From Hydrangea macrophylla (Eukaryota; Streptophyta; Magnoliopsida; Cornales; Hydrangeaceae), in NCBI GenBank assembly GCA_033977485.1, contig CM066994.1:27062681-27126680 (forward strand): a stretch of 64,000 nt of DNA, written 5' to 3'. Numbering within the stretch: position 1 is the stretch's first letter; each line of letters begins with the position of its first letter. The position numbers and the translations under genes were made by a program. A model generated the notes under the pieces. That model searched no databases, was not told where the DNA came from, and saw nothing but the letters and a program-made list of their open reading frames with translations. Shown here one piece after another: positions 22,939 to 33,720 of the stretch.

Positions 22939-23306
22939 CTAGAAGAAAACTCGACCTCGAGTATAATCTAGATATAAGGGTTTTTCTTCATGATACTCAT
23001 AAATGTCTGAAACATTGAAAGTGCGCAAAATGCCCATATCCTCCGGTAGATCAATCACATAGGGATTGTCGGTTACTTTGGAAAAGATCTTGTAAGGACC
23101 ATACTTCTTCTGCTTTAGCTTGCTATAACTTCCCACGGGCACTCTCTCCTTTCGTAAAAATATCATCACTTTATCTCCCTCCTTAAACAGCCTTCGTCGC
23201 TTGTCCTTGTCGGCCGCTTGCTTATATTTTGTAGTCACTTGCTCCATCTTTTGCTTCACTCTCCACGAAAAGTTTGCACTTGTTCGGCCATGTGTTCTGC
23301 CGCTAC
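22939..23306 (-). pseudogene. Element C integrase C-terminal domain
   Basis: On the minus strand from 23306: AEHMAEQ-like text, then [41 protein letters not shown] and [14 protein letters not shown], ending at a stop at 22939-22941. These are GPF/Y-type integrase C-terminal sequences. The segment is separated from the catalytic core by the TRIM E. Confidence 0.85.
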
Positions 23307-23842
23307 TGTCACGACCCAAGTCTCACTTAGTAAGATATTGTCCGCTTTGGGCCCAAGCCCTCACGGATTTGTTCTTGGGCCACTACCCAAAAGGCCTCTT
23401 ACTAAGCGATGTGGGACGAACTCCCCAGGCGATGTGGGACGAACTCCCCCTACAGCACTCAGCACCAAGGTCGTTACATTCCACCCCCCTTAGGGCCCAA
23501 CGTCCCTGTTGGCACACTTCCGGCTGGGTCAGGCTCTGATAGCATTCTGTAACGACCCACCTCCCCATCTATCAACAATATAATCCGCTTTGGGCCTAAA
23601 CACAAAGAACTTTCCAGGAGGTCACCCATCCCTGGTACTACTCTGGCAGTAGCACGCTTAATTGTAAGGTTCTTATGTGTTTAGCTCCCTCACGGTTTTA
23701 AAAGGCCTTGTTGCATATCGAGGGACGATTAATCCTTATAAACTAGTCCAGGAACTTCACCCCAGGCAATGTGGGATAACCCTCCACACCCTACCTCAAC
23801 TCATCCATCCTGCCTCAGGAGTATTGGCTCTTGGTCATCATA
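23307..23842 (-). mobile_element. Element E: TRIM with 5S rRNA-like segment in one LTR (Cassandra-like)
   Basis: 536 bp with TSD GCTAC (23302-23306 and 23843-23847). Removing one copy restores integrase continuity of element C. On the minus strand it has an LTR (23548-23842), a primer site close to tRNA-iMet (complement of 23533-23544, one mismatch), a 69-bp interior, a polypurine tract (complement of 23479-23491) and a second LTR (23307-23478). It codes for nothing. The two LTRs differ: 295 bp with a 5S-like block against 172 bp without it. They share only their ends and blocks such as CCGCTTTGGGCC, CTCACGG and AAAAGGCCT. The 5S block is the mark of Cassandra TRIMs. Confidence 0.85.
23611..23676 (-). 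repeat. 5S rRNA-derived segment in the TRIM LTR
   Basis: The minus strand matches the 3' half of plant 5S rRNA: TTAAGCGTGCT, AGAGTAGTAC and GGATGGGTGACCTCCTGG are visible in the right order and spacing, with several substitutions between them. It is a transposon-borne relic and not a working 5S gene: the first third of the gene is missing and the surrounding sequence is LTR. Confidence 0.85.
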
Positions 23843-23991
23843 GCTACACTTACTCCCAGGCCCTTAGGCAATTTTAACAAATCAATCGTGTGTTTTGGCA
23901 GTGTGATATAAACAATAGAAAAGGGTGTCAATGCAGTAGCACTATAAACGACACTGTTATACAAAAACTCTGCTTGAGGTAGTGCATGATC
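23843..23991 (-). pseudogene. Element C integrase core, middle piece
   Basis: On the minus strand from 23991: ALPQAEFLYNSVVYSATALTPFSIVY and LDLLKLPKG-like text, the part after the catalytic Glu that precedes the C-terminal domain. It is bounded on the right by element D (TSD TGATC at 23987-23991) and on the left by TRIM E. Confidence 0.88.
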
Positions 23992-24503
23992 TGTCACACC
24001 CGTTCCAGAAATTACAATTTTGAAAATGCATCATTTGAGATTTTTAAAATTATTAATGTTATTAATAATTTGAGTTGTGGTTGACTGTGAGTCAACAGTA
24101 AGGTGTCAGTGAGGACATGGGAACGTGGAAGTTCATATTGTATAATATTGAGTAAATGACATTTATATGATTTAAATGTTATTTGAACTTATCTGGTATT
24201 TCTGTGAATAGTAATTATACCTGTGTAGTATAATTCTGGTAATCTTTGATATTGATTATATCATTTTGAGAACTGTGGTGAGAACGTGAGAGATACGTTA
24301 ATTAAAAAGGTAGGTTGTGTAGAGATTCCACAGAATATAGTTTTCGGACGTTATTTTGGACCCAAACGAGACTTAGTCAAAAAATTTTGGAATTTATAAT
24401 TTTCACTCGTAAAGGCATAAAATGGATGTGCGCGAAGTTTCGAGAACTAATTAGAAGTTTGAGGAACTCGTGGGGAGGTAAACGTAATTTCCAGAACTTT
24501 TGT

Positions 24504-24513
24504 CTATATATAG
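24504..24513 (+). promoter_or_regulatory. TATA box in element D LTR
   Basis: CTATATATAG about 510 bp into the LTR, followed 25-45 bp later by a GAGAGAGGAGAGA leader. The same sequence recurs in the 3' LTR near 31448. Probable transcription start region of the element. Confidence 0.6.
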
Positions 24514-25627
24514 ATGAGGATGAGCTTCATTCTCATCCAAACACTTCTAAAAATATCTAGAGAGAGGAGAGAGAAGGGAGATTGAGCCAACGGGCTTTGC
24601 AACGCCGATCGACGACCGTTCGTCCGTCAGATTTTCTCCAGATTTCAGATTTGAACTCGTGGAGGTAAGATCTACGTTTTGATACTAATTAGGCCGTGTT
24701 TGGTTAATTTTGTAAAAATATTAATTCTAGACTTTTGGGAAAAATCAGGTAAAACTCGTAGGAATCGCGTATAATTTGAAATCCGACGATTATTTAGCCC
24801 CCTAGACGATCCTTCAAAGTTTGAAGAGATTCGCACGAGGTATGAATTCTAGATCTATGAAATATATGGATTTTCATGTTTTGAACATCAAATTTGATAT
24901 TCTTGGACCGGGCAAAATTCCTGTATTAATTAGGCCCGTTAAATTATGCACGTGAAATTATGATAAAAGTATGTATAACTGTTTATGTGAGCATGTTATG
25001 TGTCTACTTGGGTCAAAGAGGAGTTTGGTGCAAATTCATCCGGGGTAAGTTCCTCGAACCTTGAGGATTGTGATTATGATTGAATGAAATTGGAATTATG
25101 GTTGTGTCTAGATTGGAGGTGGGCCCAACCAGTACACGGTACCTGGTATGGAGGAAGGCCCAACCAGTGTACGAGATGCATGGGAGAGGTGGGCCTCCTA
25201 CGGCATCGACCGGATGAATGCGTACCACTCACCCTAGAGACTATTTCTATGTGTTTTAGATGCTTAAACCATGAATTGTCATATAAGCATACATTTAGAA
25301 TTGTACGCTCGACATATAGCTGAGCAGTGGAGATGTACTCCATTGCAGGTAAGAAGAAAGACAAGAAGAAGTGTGTGGAGTGAGGCTGATGAACGCCGGG
25401 GAATCACCTTTGTATATATTTTTGTTTTAATCCTAAACTAGTATAAGGATTTAAAATTTGTAATACGTTGTAATAGAACCATAGATTAGTTTCACAGTAT
25501 TGAAATCTTGGAATTTAACGTCTGTAATTGTGTTTTAATATGTTGAAAATCAGTTATGGTTGTGATTGTTGTTGGTATTGAGAAGCATGAGTTGTAAATT
25601 TTCAGCACAGGACTGCCCAGCAGGGGA

Positions 25628-25952
25628 GCAGTCGACTGGACTCAGGATCAGTCGACTGGACCCCGTATATTTGAGACACTGAAAGTGAATAGTAAGGGAA
25701 GCAGTCGACTGGACCCTTTGTCAGTCGACTGAACACTGTAGATTTTGGCTACTGCTTCTAATATTGGAAAAGCAGTCGACTGCGACCTCAGATCAGTCGA
25801 CTGGACCCCTTTTTAAACTAATGCATTTTGGTTCTGCATAACCCAGTCGACTGGGCAGTCGACTAGACCTCTGTTGAGGATTTAGGGTTTTAGTTTCTGC
25901 CAGGCACAGTCGACTGGACCCTAGTACAGTCGACTGGGCAGTCGACTGAACC
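25628..25952 (+). repeat. Palindromic CAGTCGACTG array in the D LTR
   Basis: Within 325 bp the perfectly self-complementary decamer CAGTCGACTG occurs ten times, plus one copy with a single change (CAGTCGACTA). Most copies are followed by GACCC/GACCTC or AACCTC. Spacings vary from directly adjacent to about 60 bp. The 3' LTR has the same array at 32571-32895 with fewer intact copies (variants CAGTTAACTG, CAGTCTACTG, AATCGACTG). It lies about 1.1 kb downstream of the TATA box, so it should be transcribed. Confidence 0.95.
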
Positions 25953-26192
25953 TCTGTATTTTTTTTTTTTTTGAAATGGATTCTTGTGAACACTTTCAAT
26001 TGAACAAAATTCTTTCTAACTTTGATTTCAATAGATTTTACAACTCAGAGGGGAATGTTTCCTAAGTTTTAAATACCCAGGGTTGTTTTAAAGTTCTTTT
26101 CGCTGCGTATTATTATATGATGTTTGGATGAGCCTTGGTAGCATGCCACGTGTCCTATTTCCACGCGTAGTGGGATGGGTCGTGACATTTAT

Positions 26193-26205
26193 TGGTATCA
26201 GAGCA
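26193..26205 (+). other. Element D primer-binding site (tRNA-iMet)
   Basis: TGGTATCAGAGCA five bases after the 5' LTR is complementary to the 3' end of initiator methionine tRNA, the usual primer of plant chromoviruses. Confidence 0.93.
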
Positions 26206-26390
26206 ATAGGTAACAAAACTTTGGAAACGTTCGACGACGAGTAGAGTGTTGAGTGAATTGTCACATGTTTTAAATTACATTCATACATCTTAGAGATGTT
26301 TGATGCATATGGATGTTATTTTACATACATGACATTGTTATTGTTGTACATGCATAGTGTTTATGCATTGCGAACTACAGGATTGTAATC

Positions 26391-27449
26391 ATGAGTGACG
26401 AAGAGCGAAATCTGTCGCCACACACTCGACGTATGAATGAAATGGCAGCAATGATGGGGAATATGGGAGAAATGATACGGGATATAGCGGAGCGACTACC
26501 TCCTATGCCCCATATATAAGTGGAACCAATAACCGTAGTGCATGCACCCGAAACTAGAGGTATGAGATCAATATCCGAACAATTCGCTCGAAAGAAACCA
26601 ATGGAATTTTATGGAACACCTGATCCAACGCTTGCAGAACATTGGATTATGGACATGGAAAGGATTTTCCGATCTATTCTGATGTCAGATAGAGAGAAGA
26701 TTGAGAACGCAAGTGACGTACTGAGGGGTGAAGCCCAGAACTGGTGGGTGAATGTCCTAGATCAAGGAGCACCGATTACTTGGGAAGGGTTTAAGGCAGA
26801 ATTCAATCACCGATTCTTTCCACGAGCCGCCTATAATGCAAAGAAGCGAGAATTTGATAACCTGAAGCAGGGAGATATGACTGTAACTGAATATACTTCC
26901 AAGTATAACGCGTTGTTGAGGTTTGGTAAGTGTTCTGTGCCCGAAGAGGGAGATAGGGCAAGAAAATTTGAAGAGGTTTAACGGATAATATCCGGTTGAG
27001 AGTAGAGACCTATGAGCATTCGACTGTTGCAGCAGTACAACAGACGGCGCTTGTAGCCGAAAGTGGAATAGAGAGATCGAGACAAAATCACCAAGGAAAG
27101 CGAAGTCATGAGGGTGGTGACCGAAGTCAGGGGGGATCTTTTAAGAAGTCGTTTTCACGAGGCTCTAGTTCTGGTTTTAATGATTCCAGGAGAATACCAT
27201 GCAAGTAACATACCGTTGTGTTCACTTTGCAACCGACCACACACCGGTCGATGTTTTCTGACCAACTTTCAGAACAGATCTACAGGGAGAAATAGTGTGA
27301 GTTCTGCTACCTACCCGCAACTCAAGTGCTTTGATTGTGGTACCTTGGGACACCGAGCGAAGGATTTCCCAAAGAAGCGTTCTCAACAAGGGGCAAGTTC
27401 TATGGCTTCTAGTGGTTCGAAGCCTAAGCAGTTTAGTGACGGGGGATAA
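26391..27449 (+). pseudogene. Element D Gag
   Basis: The start is ATG 26391 (MSDEERN). A TAA stop interrupts it at 26517-26519. The capsid domain follows (FARKKPMEFYGTPDP, LRGEAQNWWVNV, FNHRFFPRAAYNAKKREF, GDMTVTEYTSKYNALLRF). A one-base loss near 26977 changes frame, and the next segment to 27208 is readable in a second frame. The zinc knuckle near 27330-27372 reads CFDCGTLGHRAKDF: its last Cys is Phe, so the knuckle is broken. Gag would package the RNA. Confidence 0.88.
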
Positions 27450-30400
27450 AGGATAGAGCAACGTCAGGGAAGATCATTCCAGATGAACCCTGGAGATGTG
27501 GCTGCTATTGATACAGTGGTCTCAGGTATGGTGCTTGTATATTCTCACTTAGCATGCATACTCGTTGATTCGGAATCTACGCATTCGTTTGTATCTTATA
27601 AATTTGTTGATCATTTGAATGTTAAGTCCGCGCCACTAGGATATGAATTATCCATTGTCGTGCCGCTTAGTAAACCTGTAGTGACATATACGATATATAA
27701 AGGTTGTGAGATCAAACTAGGCGAGAAGTTAATCACCATAGACCTTATACCGATTGTGGTGAACCATTTCGATGTAATACTAGGAATAGATTGGTTAGCT
27801 CTTAACCAAGCTACAATAGATTGTGAACGGAAAGAAGTTAATTTTCGATCACCGATACATGGGAACTTTTGTTTTCAAGGGAGTGGGGTTATACCGCCGC
27901 CGTACTTGATTTCAGCTATCCGAGCGGAAAAGTTATTGAAAATGGGATGTCAGGGATTTCTATGTTCAGTGACTGATGTCTCAGCGACTGAATCAATAGT
28001 AGAGGATATTCCAATAGTGCGAGAGTACCCAGATGTATTTCCCGATGACTTACCAGACGTCCTGATTGAGAGGGAAATTGAATTCACCATTGAGGTAAAG
28101 CCAGACTCAAGACCAGTATCAAAAGCACCGTATAGAATGGCACCAGTAGAACTGAAGGAATTGAAAGTTCAACTACAAGAGTTACTTGACAAAGGTTTCA
28201 TTCAACCAAGTGTTTCGCCATGGGGAGCTCCAGTATTGTTTGTAAAGAAGAAAGATGGTTCGATGAGAATGTGTGTTGATTATCGGGAACTGAACAAGTT
28301 GACAATCAAGAACAAGTATCCGCTACCCAGAATTGATGACTTATTTGATCAACTTCGTGGGGCACAAGTGTTCTCCAAGATAGACCTGAGATCGGGTTAT
28401 CATCAATTGAAAGTGAAGGCCGAAGATGTTGAGAAAACAGATTTTAGAACGCGTTATGGACACTATGAGTTCTTAGTTATGCCATTTGGAGTTACCAATG
28501 CACCAGCTGCGTTCATGGATCTAATGAATTGAATATTCAAAGATTATTTGGACGACCTCGTGATTGTATTCATCGACGATATCCTTGTGTATTCGCCGAG
28601 TGAGATAGAACACGAGAATCACTTGAGGTTGATACTTCAGAGACTGCGGGAAAAGCAGTTATTCGGGAAATTCAAGAAATGTGAATTTTGGTTACTTAGC
28701 ATTACTTTTCTTGGTCACGTGATTGATAAGAATGGAGTATCAGTTGATCCTCACAAAGTAGAAGCTGTAACAAATTGGCAGACGCCGACTTCCGTATCTG
28801 AAATTCAAAGTTTCTTGGGATTAGCGGGATACTACCGCCGTTTTATTGAACATTTCTCGAAGATCTCATTGCCAATGACAAAGTTAATGAGAAAGGGAGT
28901 TACATTTGAATGGAGTCAGGAATGTGAAGACAGTTTCCAAGAATTGAAAGCATGACTAACGAGAGCACCTATTCTAACAATACCATCCAGAACCGAGGGG
29001 TTTTTGATCTATAGTGATGCGTCGTATCAAGGATTGGGATGCGTGTTGATGCAGGGTGGTAAAGTGATTGCTTATGCTTCTAGGCAGTTGAAGACACATG
29101 AGATTAATTACCCGACTCACGATCTCAAATTAGCTGTAGTAATTCATGCTTTGAAGATTTGGAGACACTACCTGTACGGAGAAAAGTGCGAGATATTCAC
29201 AGACCACAAGAGTTTGAAATATATTTTCACCCAACGGGATTTGAATATGAGACAACGAAGATGGTTATAGTTGATGAAGGATTACGATCTTTCGATAGAA
29301 TACCGTCCGGGAAAGGCAAATGTAGTAGCCGATGCATTAAGCCGGAAGACGCCGAGGAATTTAGCCGATGAGCTAACGCAACAAAAGGAATTGGTAAAGG
29401 AAATGGAACGTTTGGACTTGGATGTGATTCCAGAGATTAGTGGTGGCTTAATGATGGCGATCATTGCACACCCAGATATTATCAATGAGATCAAGAAGGA
29501 ACAATTTAACGATGTCTATTTGGGCAAAATGAGAGATGAGATATCTTTGGGAAAGCGACCTGGTTTTGTATTAGAACAAGGAACGCTGAAACTGGGAAAT
29601 CGATTATGTGTACCGAATGTAAAAGACCTGAAAGAACGACTTTTGGAGGAAGCTCATAGTACAAAATATTCAGTGCACCCGGGAAGTAATAAGATGTACA
29701 GAAACTTGAGAGAAAACTTCTGGTTGAAGGGTATGAAACGTGAAGTCGCCAAGTTTGTATCCGAATGTTCGGCATGTCAACAGGTCAAAGCAGAGAGACA
29801 AGTACCCACGGGATTATTACAACCATTACCAGTGTCAAAATGGAAATGGGATGAGATTACAATGGACTTTGTTTCGGGATTTATCAATAAGAATGATAAG
29901 ATTTGGGTTATAGTTGACCGATTAACCAAGTCAGCTCATTTTCTACCAATCAAAATGACTAAACCGTCCAAATTGGCAGAATTGTATGTAAAAGAGATTG
30001 TAAGGCTACATGGAGTCCCAGCTGTGATTCTATCCGATCGTGATAGTAGTTTTACGTCAAGGTTTTGGGGAAGTTTGCAAAAATCTATGGGTACGAAGTT
30101 AAGTTTCAGTACCGCATTTCACCCTCAAACTGACGGACAGTCAGAGCGTATGATTCAGACCTTGGAAGATATGTTGAGATTGTGTGTATTAGACTTTGGG
30201 AATGATTGGGAGCACCACTTGCTGTTACTTGAATTTGCTTATAACAACGGATTTCAGTCAAGTATTGGTATGGCACCATATGAAGCTCTGTATGGCCGTA
30301 AGTGTCGATCACCAGTTTGTTGGACCGAGGTTGGAGAAAGGAAGTTGTTAGGACCTGATTTAATACAGGTGACTACTGAGAAAGTGAAGTTGATTCAAGA

Positions 30401-30893
30401 GCGACTCAAGGTAGCTCAGAGTCGATATAAGAGTTATGCAGACTCTAAACGATGACCGATGAATTTTGAAGTTGGAGATTTTGTATACTTGAGAACATCG
30501 CCTTCGAAAGGCATTGTACGATTTGGAAAGAGGGGAAAACTCAATCCGAGATTCATAGGACCTTTTGAGATCCTAGAGAGGGTCGGTCCAGTAGCTTACC
30601 GATTGGTATTGTCATCAGAGTTGGAACATGTGCACAATGTGTTTCACGTATCTATGTTGAGACGTTCTATGACCGATACGAGTAAGATCATTGTACCTGA
30701 ACCGCTACAGATTCAGGGAGACTTGACTTATGTGGAACAACCGGTCGAGATTCTAGATCGAAAAGAGCAAGTCTTAAGAACTAAAACTATTCCAATGGTG
30801 AAAGTGCTATGGCGTAGTCATACGGTGGAAGAAGCTACATGGGAAAGTGAGGAAGACAAGAGGAATGAGTATCCGTACTTATTCGACGCATAA
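27450..30893 (+). pseudogene. Element D Pol: protease, RT, RNase H, integrase, chromodomain
   Basis: One frame throughout, with stops at 28530, 28953, 29268 and 30453. The protease core is [12 protein letters not shown], where the family has DSG, so Gly is now Glu. RT has [30 protein letters not shown] and the catalytic FIDDILVYS (about 28570). RNase H has [13 protein letters not shown] and [11 protein letters not shown]. Integrase has an HHCC site (HSTKYSVHPG, CSACQQ), Asp in TMDFVSG, Asp in LSDRDSSF and Glu in GQSERMIQ, all present. A chromodomain ([18 protein letters not shown]) lies at about 30780-30850 and in relatives directs integration to heterochromatin. Three stops sit where the family has Arg, consistent with CGA-to-TGA changes. 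Confidence 0.94.
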
Positions 30894-30919
30894 GGTAAAG
30901 TTTGGGGACAAACTTCCTT

Positions 30920-30934
30920 TTTGGATGGGAGAGT
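30920..30934 (+). other. Element D polypurine tract
   Basis: TTGGATGGGAGAGT immediately precedes the 3' LTR start TGTCACACC. A second purine stretch (AAGTTTGGGGACAAA) is 20 bp upstream. Confidence 0.8.
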
Positions 30935-33128
30935 TGTCACACCTGTTCCAGAAATTACGATTTTGAAAATGCATCATTTGAGATTTTTGAAATTATTAAT
31001 GTTATTAATAATTTGAGTTGTGGTTGACTGTGAGTCAACGGTAAGGTGTCAGTGAGGACACGGGAACATGGAAGTTCATATTGCATAATCATGAGTAAAT
31101 GGCATTTATATGATTTAAATGTTATTTGAACTTATCTGGTATTTCTGTGAATAGTAATTATACCTGTGTAGTATAATTCTGGTAATCTTTGATATTGATT
31201 ATATCATTTTGAGAACTGTGGTGAGAACGTGAGAGATACATTAATTAAAAAGGTAGGTTGTGTAGAGATTCCACAGAATATAGTTTTTGGACGTTATTTT
31301 GGACCCAGACGAGACTTAGTCGAAAACTTTTGGAATTTGTAATTTTCACTCGTAGAGGCATAAAATGGATGTGCGCGAAGTTTTGAGAACTAATTAGAAG
31401 TTTGAGGAACTCGTGGGGAGGTAAACGTAATTTCCAGAACTTTTGTCTATATATAGATGAGGATGAGCTTCATTCTCATCCAAACACTTCTAAAAATATC
31501 TAGAGAGAGGAGAGAAAAGGGAGATTGAGCCAACGGGCTTTGCAACGCCGATCGACGACCGTTCGTCCGTCAGATTTTCTCCAGATTTCAGATTTGAACT
31601 CGTGGAGGTAAGATCTACGTTTTGATACTAATTAGGCCGTGTTTGGTTAATTTTGTAAAAATATTAATTCTAGACTTTTGGAAAAAATCAGGTAAAACTC
31701 GTAGGAATCGCGTATAATTTGAAATCCGATGATTATTTAGCCCCCTAGACGATCCTTCAAAGTTTGAAGAGATTCGCACGAGGTATGATTTCTAGATCTA
31801 TGAAATATATGGATTTTCATGTTTTGAACACCAAATTTGATATTCTTGGATCCGGGCAAAATTCATATATTAATTAGGCCCATTAAATTATGCACGTGAA
31901 ATTATGATAAAAGCACGTATAACTGTTTATGTGAGCATGTTATGTGTCTACTTGGGTCAAAGGGGAGTTTGGTGCAAATTCATCCAGGGTAAGTTCCTCG
32001 AACCTTGAGGATTGTGATTGTGATTGAATGAAATTAGAATTGTGGTTGTGTCTGGATTGGAGGTGGGCCCAACCAGTACACGGTACCTGGTATGGAGGAA
32101 GGCCCAACCAGTGTACGAGATGCGTGGGAGAGGTGGGCCTCCTACGGCATCGACCGGATGAATGCGTACCACTCACCCTAGAGACTATTTCTATGTGTTT
32201 TAGATGCTTAAACCATGAATTGTCATATAAGCATACATTTAGAATTGTACGCTCAGCATATAGCTGAGCAGTGGAGATGTACTCCATTGCAGGTAAGAAG
32301 AAAGACAAGAAGAAGTGTGTAGAGTGAGGCCGATGAACGCCGGGGAATCACCTTTGTATATGTTTTTGTTTTAATCCTAAACTAGTATAAGGATTTGAAA
32401 TTTGTAATACGTTGTAATAGAACCATAGATTAGTTTCACAGTATTGAAATCTTGGAATTTAACATCTGTAATTGTGTTTTAATATGTTGAAAATTAGTTA
32501 TGGTTGTGATTGTTGTTGGTATTGAGAAGCATGAGTTGTAAATTTTCAGCATAGGGCTGCCCAGCAGGGGAGCAGTCGACTGGACCCAGGATCAGTCGAC
32601 TGGACCCAGGATCAGTCGACTGGACCCCGTATATTTGAGACACTGAAAGTGAATAGTAAGGGAAGCAGTTAACTGAACACTGTAGATTTTGGCTACTGCT
32701 TCTAATATTGGAAAAGCAGTCGACTGCGACCTCAGATCAGTCTACTGGACCCCTTTTTAAACTAATGCATTTTGGTTCTGCATAACCCAGTCGACTGGGC
32801 AGTCGACTGGACCTCTGTTGAGGATTTAGGGTTTTAGTTTCTGCCAGGCACAGTCGACTGGACCCTAGTACAGTCGACTGGGTAATCGACTGAACCTCTG
32901 TATTATTTTTTTTGGAATGGATTCTTGTGAACACTTTCAATTGAACAAAATTCTTTCTAACTCTGATTTCAATAGATTTTACAACTCAGAGGGGAATGTT
33001 TCCTAAGTTTTAAATACCCAGGGTTGTTTTAAAGTTCTTTCCGCTGCGTATTGTTATATGACGTTTGGATGAGCCTTGGTGGCGTGCCACGTGTCCTATT
33101 TCCACGCGTAGTGGGATGGGTCGTGACA
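30935..33128 (+). repeat. Element D, 3' LTR
   Basis: 2194 bp, aligned end to end with the 5' LTR. The CAGTCGACTG array differs by loss of one segment and duplication of another. Ends CGTGACA and is followed by TGATC. Confidence 0.96.
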
Positions 33129-33133
33129 TGATC

Positions 33134-33720
33134 CCACTATTTTGGCCTTGTCCCACAAATGCACTAAATCAAATTCCCCAACGTATGGTTAGTCACTTCC
33201 GTTTGTCCATCAGTTTGGGGATGAACAGTCATACTCCAATTCAAGGCAGTGTTAAACATATGCCATAGGGTAACTCAGAAGTGACTTAAGAGGTTTGTAT
33301 CATGATCGGATGTAATGGTTTGAGGAACCCCATGTAAGCGCATAATCTCTCGAAAGAACAACCGTTCAATATGGGACGCATCGGACGTCTTTTGACATGG
33401 AATAAAATGTGCCATCTTATAAAATCGGTCAACCACAATAAATACAAAATCCACACCTCGTTGTGTACGTGGTAGACCCAAAACAAAATCCATAGACAAA
33501 TCCTCCCAAGAATCATCAAAAATCCGTAATAGAGTATAAAGACCAGTGTTTTGAGACTCTTCTTTTGATGTTTGGCAAATATAACACCTCCGCACTAAGT
33601 TACCGACATCCTTCTTCAATTGTGGCCAAAAGTATTGCCCTTCTAGGCTAGCGATCGTCTTGTCCCGCCCCAAATGTCCACTTAATCCACCACCATGCAA
33701 ATCACATATAAGTTTCTCAC
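33134..33720 (-). pseudogene. Element C integrase, N-terminal half
   Basis: On the minus strand: HHCC zinc domain ([24 protein letters not shown]), catalytic core with Asp in [15 protein letters not shown] (about 33490), Asp in TSDHDTNL (about 33300) and Glu in GQTEVTNH (about 33215). The core then runs into the insertion site of D. The first Glu-to-D-site piece contains stops. The remaining pieces of this gene are at 23843-23991 and 22939-23306. Confidence 0.9.

Larger units (their letters stand above)
23992..26187 (+). repeat. Element D, 5' LTR
   Basis: 2196 bp, TGTCACACCCG...GGGTCGTGACA. A TATA box (CTATATATAG) is at about 24504-24513. From about 25628 to 25950 it carries the palindromic CAGTCGACTG array listed separately. 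Small open frames inside the LTR have no family resemblance. Confidence 0.96.
23992..33128 (+). mobile_element. Element D: Tekay/Del-type chromovirus (Ty3/gypsy)
   Basis: A complete 9.1-kb plus-strand element inserted in the integrase of C, TSD TGATC (23987-23991, 33129-33133). LTRs of 2196 and 2194 bp, tRNA-iMet primer site, gag, protease, RT, RNase H, integrase, chromodomain and polypurine tract are all present in the standard order. Pol keeps one frame over 1137 codons with only four stops. Long LTRs, the PR/RT wording ([12 protein letters not shown]) and a C-terminal chromodomain point to the Tekay/Del group. The two LTRs are very similar, so the insertion is among the younger ones here. 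Confidence 0.95.

Noticed and set aside
23201..23539. Plus-strand open frames over the TRIM
   Set aside because: They run from the C integrase across the TRIM boundary and oppose the real coding strand.
23611..23676. A genuine 5S rRNA gene
   Set aside because: Only the 3' half is recognisable, with many changes, and it lies inside a TRIM LTR.
25013..25364. Small minus-strand and plus-strand open frames in the D LTR, repeated at 31940-32308
   Set aside because: They are present only because the LTR is duplicated; frames overlap on both strands and match no protein family.
25628..25952. CRISPR-like array (regular CAGTCGACTG repeats)
   Set aside because: Repeats are 10-bp palindromes with irregular spacing, in a plant retrotransposon LTR and present in both LTRs.
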